Shown here piece by piece: positions 63,757 to 64,000 of a DNA stretch of 64,000 nt. The position numbers were made by a program, and so were the translations under genes. The DNA lies in assembly GCA_017439345.1 (NCBI GenBank), contig JAFSJJ010000042.1, positions 45,119-109,118 of the forward strand. The letters run 5' to 3'. Source of the DNA: Synergistaceae bacterium (GTDB lineage Bacteria > Synergistota > Synergistia > Synergistales > Aminobacteriaceae). Every line of letters begins with the position of its first letter. Positions within the stretch are counted from its first letter, which is position 1. The notes under the pieces were generated by a model. It did no database searches. It saw nothing but the letters and a program-made list of their open reading frames with translations, and was not told where the DNA came from.

Positions 63757-64000
63757 GTAAACAACTCACGACTAAAGTCGCGAGCTTTCAGTGAAGTTTG
63801 GCTGTTACACCCTTATTCGCTGGGGCTCGTTTACTAGCCTCTACCCGGTAAAGGTTGTTATACCTTATCCGATTACATTTACATTTTTGCAACATTTGTA
63901 CTTCTTCCGTACCTCGTCGCTGGTCGAAACTCTGCCGCCAACGCTGGAGAGAGAGCTAGTACTGCTCTTAAAGCTAGAACGGCTCTAAGACCGTTGAGTG
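63757..64000 (-). mobile_element. Probable right end of an IS200/IS605-type (TnpB) element, partial
   Basis: On the minus strand the 3' terminal part reads AAGCTCGCGACTTTAGTCGT then GAGTTGTTTAC. The nine-pair hairpin CTCGCGACT/AGTCGTGAG (63784-63765) and the downstream TTTAC are of the type that closes IS200/IS605 right ends next to tnpB. The ~100 bases before it (GGGTAGAGGCTAGTAAACGA, GGGTGTAACAGCC) resemble the structured 3' guide-RNA scaffold of TnpB elements. A minus-strand frame is open from the window edge to a TAA at 63879-63881 and could be the tnpB C-terminus, but I do not recognise it. The rest lies outside. Confidence 0.45.

Noticed and set aside
63791..63988. Plus-strand 65-residue ORF near the window end
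   Set aside because: It runs antisense through the probable guide-RNA/right-end region, has no ribosome site and resembles no protein.

Overview
The window is a 64 kb stretch of AT-rich, gene-dense bacterial chromosome. It most likely comes from a member of the Synergistota. The strongest clue is the C-terminus of the large secreted protein ending at 5656: a Gly/Cys-rich SGCGGCN motif, a hydrophobic stretch and an Arg-rich tail, which is the Synergist-CTERM sorting signal. Uptake genes for amino acids and tricarboxylates, citrate lyase and RND efflux suit an anaerobic, Gram-negative-type amino-acid/organic-acid fermenter. This placement is inferred from gene content only.

Layout. 0-6 kb: the end of rarA, then a broken giant InlB-repeat/LRR surface protein. 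5.7-9.4 kb: a thiamine salvage operon (thiM-thiE-HAD phosphatase-thiD-thiN, minus strand) behind a TPP riboswitch. 9.6-13.3 kb: a cold-shock gene and three secreted paralogues carrying four copies of one unknown module. 13.4-24.2 kb: aspartate kinase, an RND pump with its adaptor, a decayed YafQ-type toxin-antitoxin pair, glgB, and an AlgI/AlgJ-like O-acylation pair. 24.5-30.5 kb: a TPR exported protein with an orphan ParA, birA-bioY, an XRE regulator and a DUF533 protein. 30.6-33.8 kb: tctCBA. 34.3-43.2 kb: a catabolic/uptake operon (M29-like enzyme, full Liv ABC transporter, PLP enzyme, AroE-like dehydrogenase) with a divergent LysR regulator. 43.3-47 kb: a serine hydrolase and two broken solute-binding-protein paralogues flanking tRNA-Gly(CCC). 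47.1-50.1 kb: secG, nicotinate phosphoribosyltransferase, rplM-rpsI and a DUF4230 protein. 50.2-56.2 kb: a phosphoethanolamine-transferase-like gene with dgkA, a DnaJ-like protein, a split ThrE exporter and a broken membrane glycosyltransferase. 56.3-59.1 kb: citDEF. 59.2-59.8 kb: vapBC. 59.8-63.7 kb: an SGNH hydrolase, a radical SAM protein and a GT2-pyruvyltransferase fusion. 63.75-64 kb: the probable right end of an IS200/IS605-type (TnpB) element.

The most interesting signal is a set of short tandem repeats at the 5' ends of cell-surface modification loci: (GCAACGA)4.6 over the -35 region of the algI-like gene, (CGGAACGGCA)8 between a good SD/ATG and the phosphoethanolamine transferase, and (GTCGT)5 between an ATG and the GT2-pyruvyltransferase. 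In the last two, the copy number seen puts the ATG out of frame, and changing it by one unit (8 to 7, 5 to 6) restores the frame. They look like slipped-strand phase-variation loci controlling O-acylation, phosphoethanolamine addition and glycan assembly. A fourth unit-length event, an exact 10-bp duplication, breaks a solute-binding-protein gene.

A second theme is decay. At least seven accessory genes carry a frameshift, nonsense codon or small deletion, while housekeeping genes are intact. I cannot exclude assembly or sequencing indels for the single-base cases. Two positions 49 kb apart share an exact 34-bp sequence in inverted orientation, each just downstream of a stop codon in the sense direction.
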